Positions 62,406 to 64,000 of a DNA stretch of 64,000 nucleotides are shown piece after piece. Within the stretch, counting starts at the first letter, position 1. Each line of letters opens with the position of its first letter. Source of the DNA: Jacaranda mimosifolia (taxonomy: Eukaryota > Streptophyta > Magnoliopsida > Lamiales > Bignoniaceae). The stretch lies in contig CM032129.1 of assembly GCA_018894105.1 (NCBI GenBank), positions 14,391,968 to 14,455,967 on the forward strand. The letters run 5' to 3'. Both the position numbers and the translations under genes were made by a program. The notes beneath the pieces were generated by a model. The model was not told the DNA's origin and ran no database searches. It saw only the letters and a list, made by a program, of their open reading frames with translations.

Positions 62406-62730
62406 TGATGCTACTAAAAATTTATTATAAGGGCAATTCAGTAAATTGATTAAAATGAAATCAAACATAAAATTAATTAGCTAAGTAATAGTGTCAGAGA
62501 GTGCCCATAAAGAAAGGCAGAAAAATCTAATTTGTCTAAGCCCATCAAGACTGAAAGCTATAAATATCAAGTCCTAGAGAGAACTTGAGTACAAGAAATC
62601 ATTTGCAAAAATTCACAAACTCGGAGAACTTTCGAGAAGTAAATATCTCTTTACGCACATTCTAGAAGAAAACAAATCAACACACTAATGTCTTCTGGAA
62701 AGGATCCTACTCCATTTTCAAACAATATCA
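62406..62730 (+). repeat. 3' LTR of the plus-strand gypsy element
   Basis: Direct partner of 56044-56384, shorter by small deletions. Followed by the CTATA target duplication. Confidence 0.85.
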
Positions 62731-62735
62731 CTATA

Positions 62736-63530
62736 AAATGTTTGATTTCCTAATCTGTACTTCATTATTCAAGTATAGGTTTTTTTCATTCTTTAATTGT
62801 ATTGATTATATATTTTTATTTTTATTTGGGGCATCCTAAAATAAAACCTCATTTCTTGAAATAGAAGTTTTATTAACACTCAAGAAGAAAGAAAATTAGT
62901 GGCAATATATTAAATGACAATACAAAATTTGTCATTAATTATATATATTAAGTGATAAAATGTTTTATTTTGTCACAACAATGATTTTCACTAGTTTAGT
63001 AATGATAAAATTTACATTTAAATTGTCATTATTGATAATGGCATATCTAACTATAATAACAACTTAGTGACCATGAAAATCTTGTCGTATATTATACTGA
63101 CAATTTTTATTGTTATGATTAGGTTGTCATTATACATATTCAACTAATTATCAATAGTGAAAATCTAAAATGCTCATTCTTGTCATTATTAAGGTATATT
63201 ATGATAAAACAAAAATTATTATTATTATTTAAAAAGTATCATTAATGATAAAATAAAAGATTATTTAATACATGTTATTAATGATTATTTTCACATTATC
63301 CTTTAATTTTTTTTCACTAATATTATATTTTCCTATAATATAAAAAAATTGCATCTCTTAAATTAGTAGAATAGTGCAATTAGTCCTCATTTATTACTTC
63401 TAAGAACAATATAATAAAAATATCCAAATTTTTTCTCTCATTGATATTTCTCTAAAATTCTAATTTAAATCAATGAAATAAATAATATTACCACAGGGCT
63501 AAAGTACTATGTATTTTCTTGTTTTTTGCA
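62736..63530. other. AT-rich DNA, nothing assigned
   Basis: Repeated TTGTCATTA / TAATGATAA words at 62930-63300 suggest an old inverted-repeat transposon, but no termini could be fixed. Confidence 0.35.
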
Positions 63531-63536
63531 TCTTAA

Positions 63537-63886
63537 CACTATGTTCGGTTGAAGGATTTTGATAAGAAAAGGAAAGTATTAGAGAAAAGAAAAGAAAAAA
63601 CAAAAAATATAAAATCTCAAATTTATTTTATTGTTAAATAAAATAATGAAGAAAGATAGGGAGAAAAGAAGGGAGATGAATGTGTTGGAGAAAAAAGAAA
63701 GTTCAAGTAAGCTTTTTCATCATTTTTCTCACTATTTTGAGAGAAAAATTCATTTTTCTTAGATACACTATATTTTTCCCAAATTTTCTTTTTTTAATAT
63801 TTTTCTTACTAGCCAAACAATCAAAAGTATTTTTCTTAGTATTTTCTTTTCTTTTCCTCACCAAAATCCATGAACCTAACATAGTG
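63537..63886. mobile_element. CACTA-like miniature inverted-repeat element, 350 bp
   Basis: The left end CACTATGTTCGGTTGAAGGA and the reverse complement of the right end, CACTATGTTAGGTTCATGGA, form TIRs that run into purine-rich AAGAAAAGAAAA tracts. TAA flanks both sides (63534-63536 and 63887-63889), a 3-bp target duplication. CACTA-type termini and 3-bp duplications fit the CACTA superfamily; a Harbinger-type origin is possible. Confidence 0.75.
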
Positions 63887-63889
63887 TAA

Positions 63890-64000
63890 GTCAATACTAC
63901 ATTTGATGTAAGGATTTTGGTGAGGAAAAGAAAAGAAAATATTAACGAAAATAATTTTGAGTGTTTAATTGATAAGGAAAATAGTAAGGGAAAGAAAATT
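63890..64000. mobile_element. Second copy of the CACTA-like element, cut by the window end
   Basis: Text from about 63896 (ACTACATTTGATGTAAGGAT then TTTGGTGAGGAAAAGAAAAG) repeats the end sequence of the 63537-63886 element in inverted order. It may be a partial or abutting copy that continues past the window. Confidence 0.5.

Larger units (their letters stand above)
56044..62730 (+). mobile_element. Decayed Ty3/gypsy element with short LTRs
   Basis: LTRs at 56044-56384 and 62406-62730 share GGTAAATTGATTAAAATG-type, ATAAATCATTTG and CCATTT blocks. They begin TGAT(A/G)CTACTAAAA and end ATCA. Exact CTATA duplications flank the element. Three bases after the 5' LTR a primer-binding site reads TGGCACCATCTGTGGGA. 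Reverse transcriptase and integrase occur in gypsy order on the plus strand, but gag is absent or unrecognisable. A purine-rich AACTAAGAGGGTTTGA precedes the 3' LTR. From 59500 to 62400 no coding sequence was recognised. Every frame is interrupted. Confidence 0.88.

Noticed and set aside
63680..63894. Overlapping frames on both strands
   Set aside because: They are products of the purine/pyrimidine-rich TIRs of the CACTA-like element.

Overview
The window is nuclear DNA of a flowering plant, probably a eudicot. The evidence is a spliced EPF1-type stomatal peptide gene, an 11-exon class IV HD-ZIP gene with GT/AG introns, plant Ty1/copia and Ty3/gypsy retrotransposons, and many AT-rich non-autonomous DNA transposons. 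All calls come from reading the sequence by eye; no similarity search was run.

Host genes are sparse. (1) 4147-5593 (-): a two-exon gene for a secreted cysteine-rich peptide of the EPIDERMAL PATTERNING FACTOR 1 type. (2) 10302-10703 (+): an uncharacterised small basic protein. (3) 18945-19691 (+): an LEA_2/NHL-type membrane protein whose reading frame is broken twice by shifts that cancel. (4) 31551-35736 (-): an apparently intact HD-ZIP IV homeodomain-START transcription factor, reconstructed as 11 exons (726 residues). EPF peptides and HD-ZIP IV factors both act in the shoot epidermis, so genes 1 and 4 may belong to related programmes, although they are about 26 kb apart and separated by transposons.

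Most of the rest is mobile DNA. 11099-18545 is a complete but decayed Ty1/copia element (minus strand) with 1.4-kb LTRs and an exact 5-bp target duplication. 19798-21627, 21872-24079 and 38020-39651 are non-autonomous Mutator-like elements with long terminal inverted repeats and 9-bp target duplications (two exact, one 8/9); the second carries another nested inverted-repeat element. 24182-28523 is a patchwork of copia and gypsy remnants. About 36836-40490 is a degenerate tandem array of about nine units of 215-245 bp upstream of the HD-ZIP gene, split by one Mutator-like element and ended by a hAT-like element. About 41116-54149 is a decayed Ty3/gypsy element (minus strand) that carries an antisense plant-mobile-domain (PMD) reading frame between pol and its 3' LTR. 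56044-62730 is a decayed Ty3/gypsy element (plus strand) with short LTRs, an exact 5-bp target duplication and a tRNA primer-binding site; its reverse transcriptase region contains a 62-bp inverted duplication. Smaller inverted-repeat elements lie at 1215-2221, 3080-3545, 4817-5201, 8123-9039 and 63537-63886.

The most unusual signals are the near-perfect 62-bp palindrome inside the reverse transcriptase region, the antisense PMD frame, the tandem array next to the HD-ZIP gene, and the compensating frameshifts in the LEA_2 gene.
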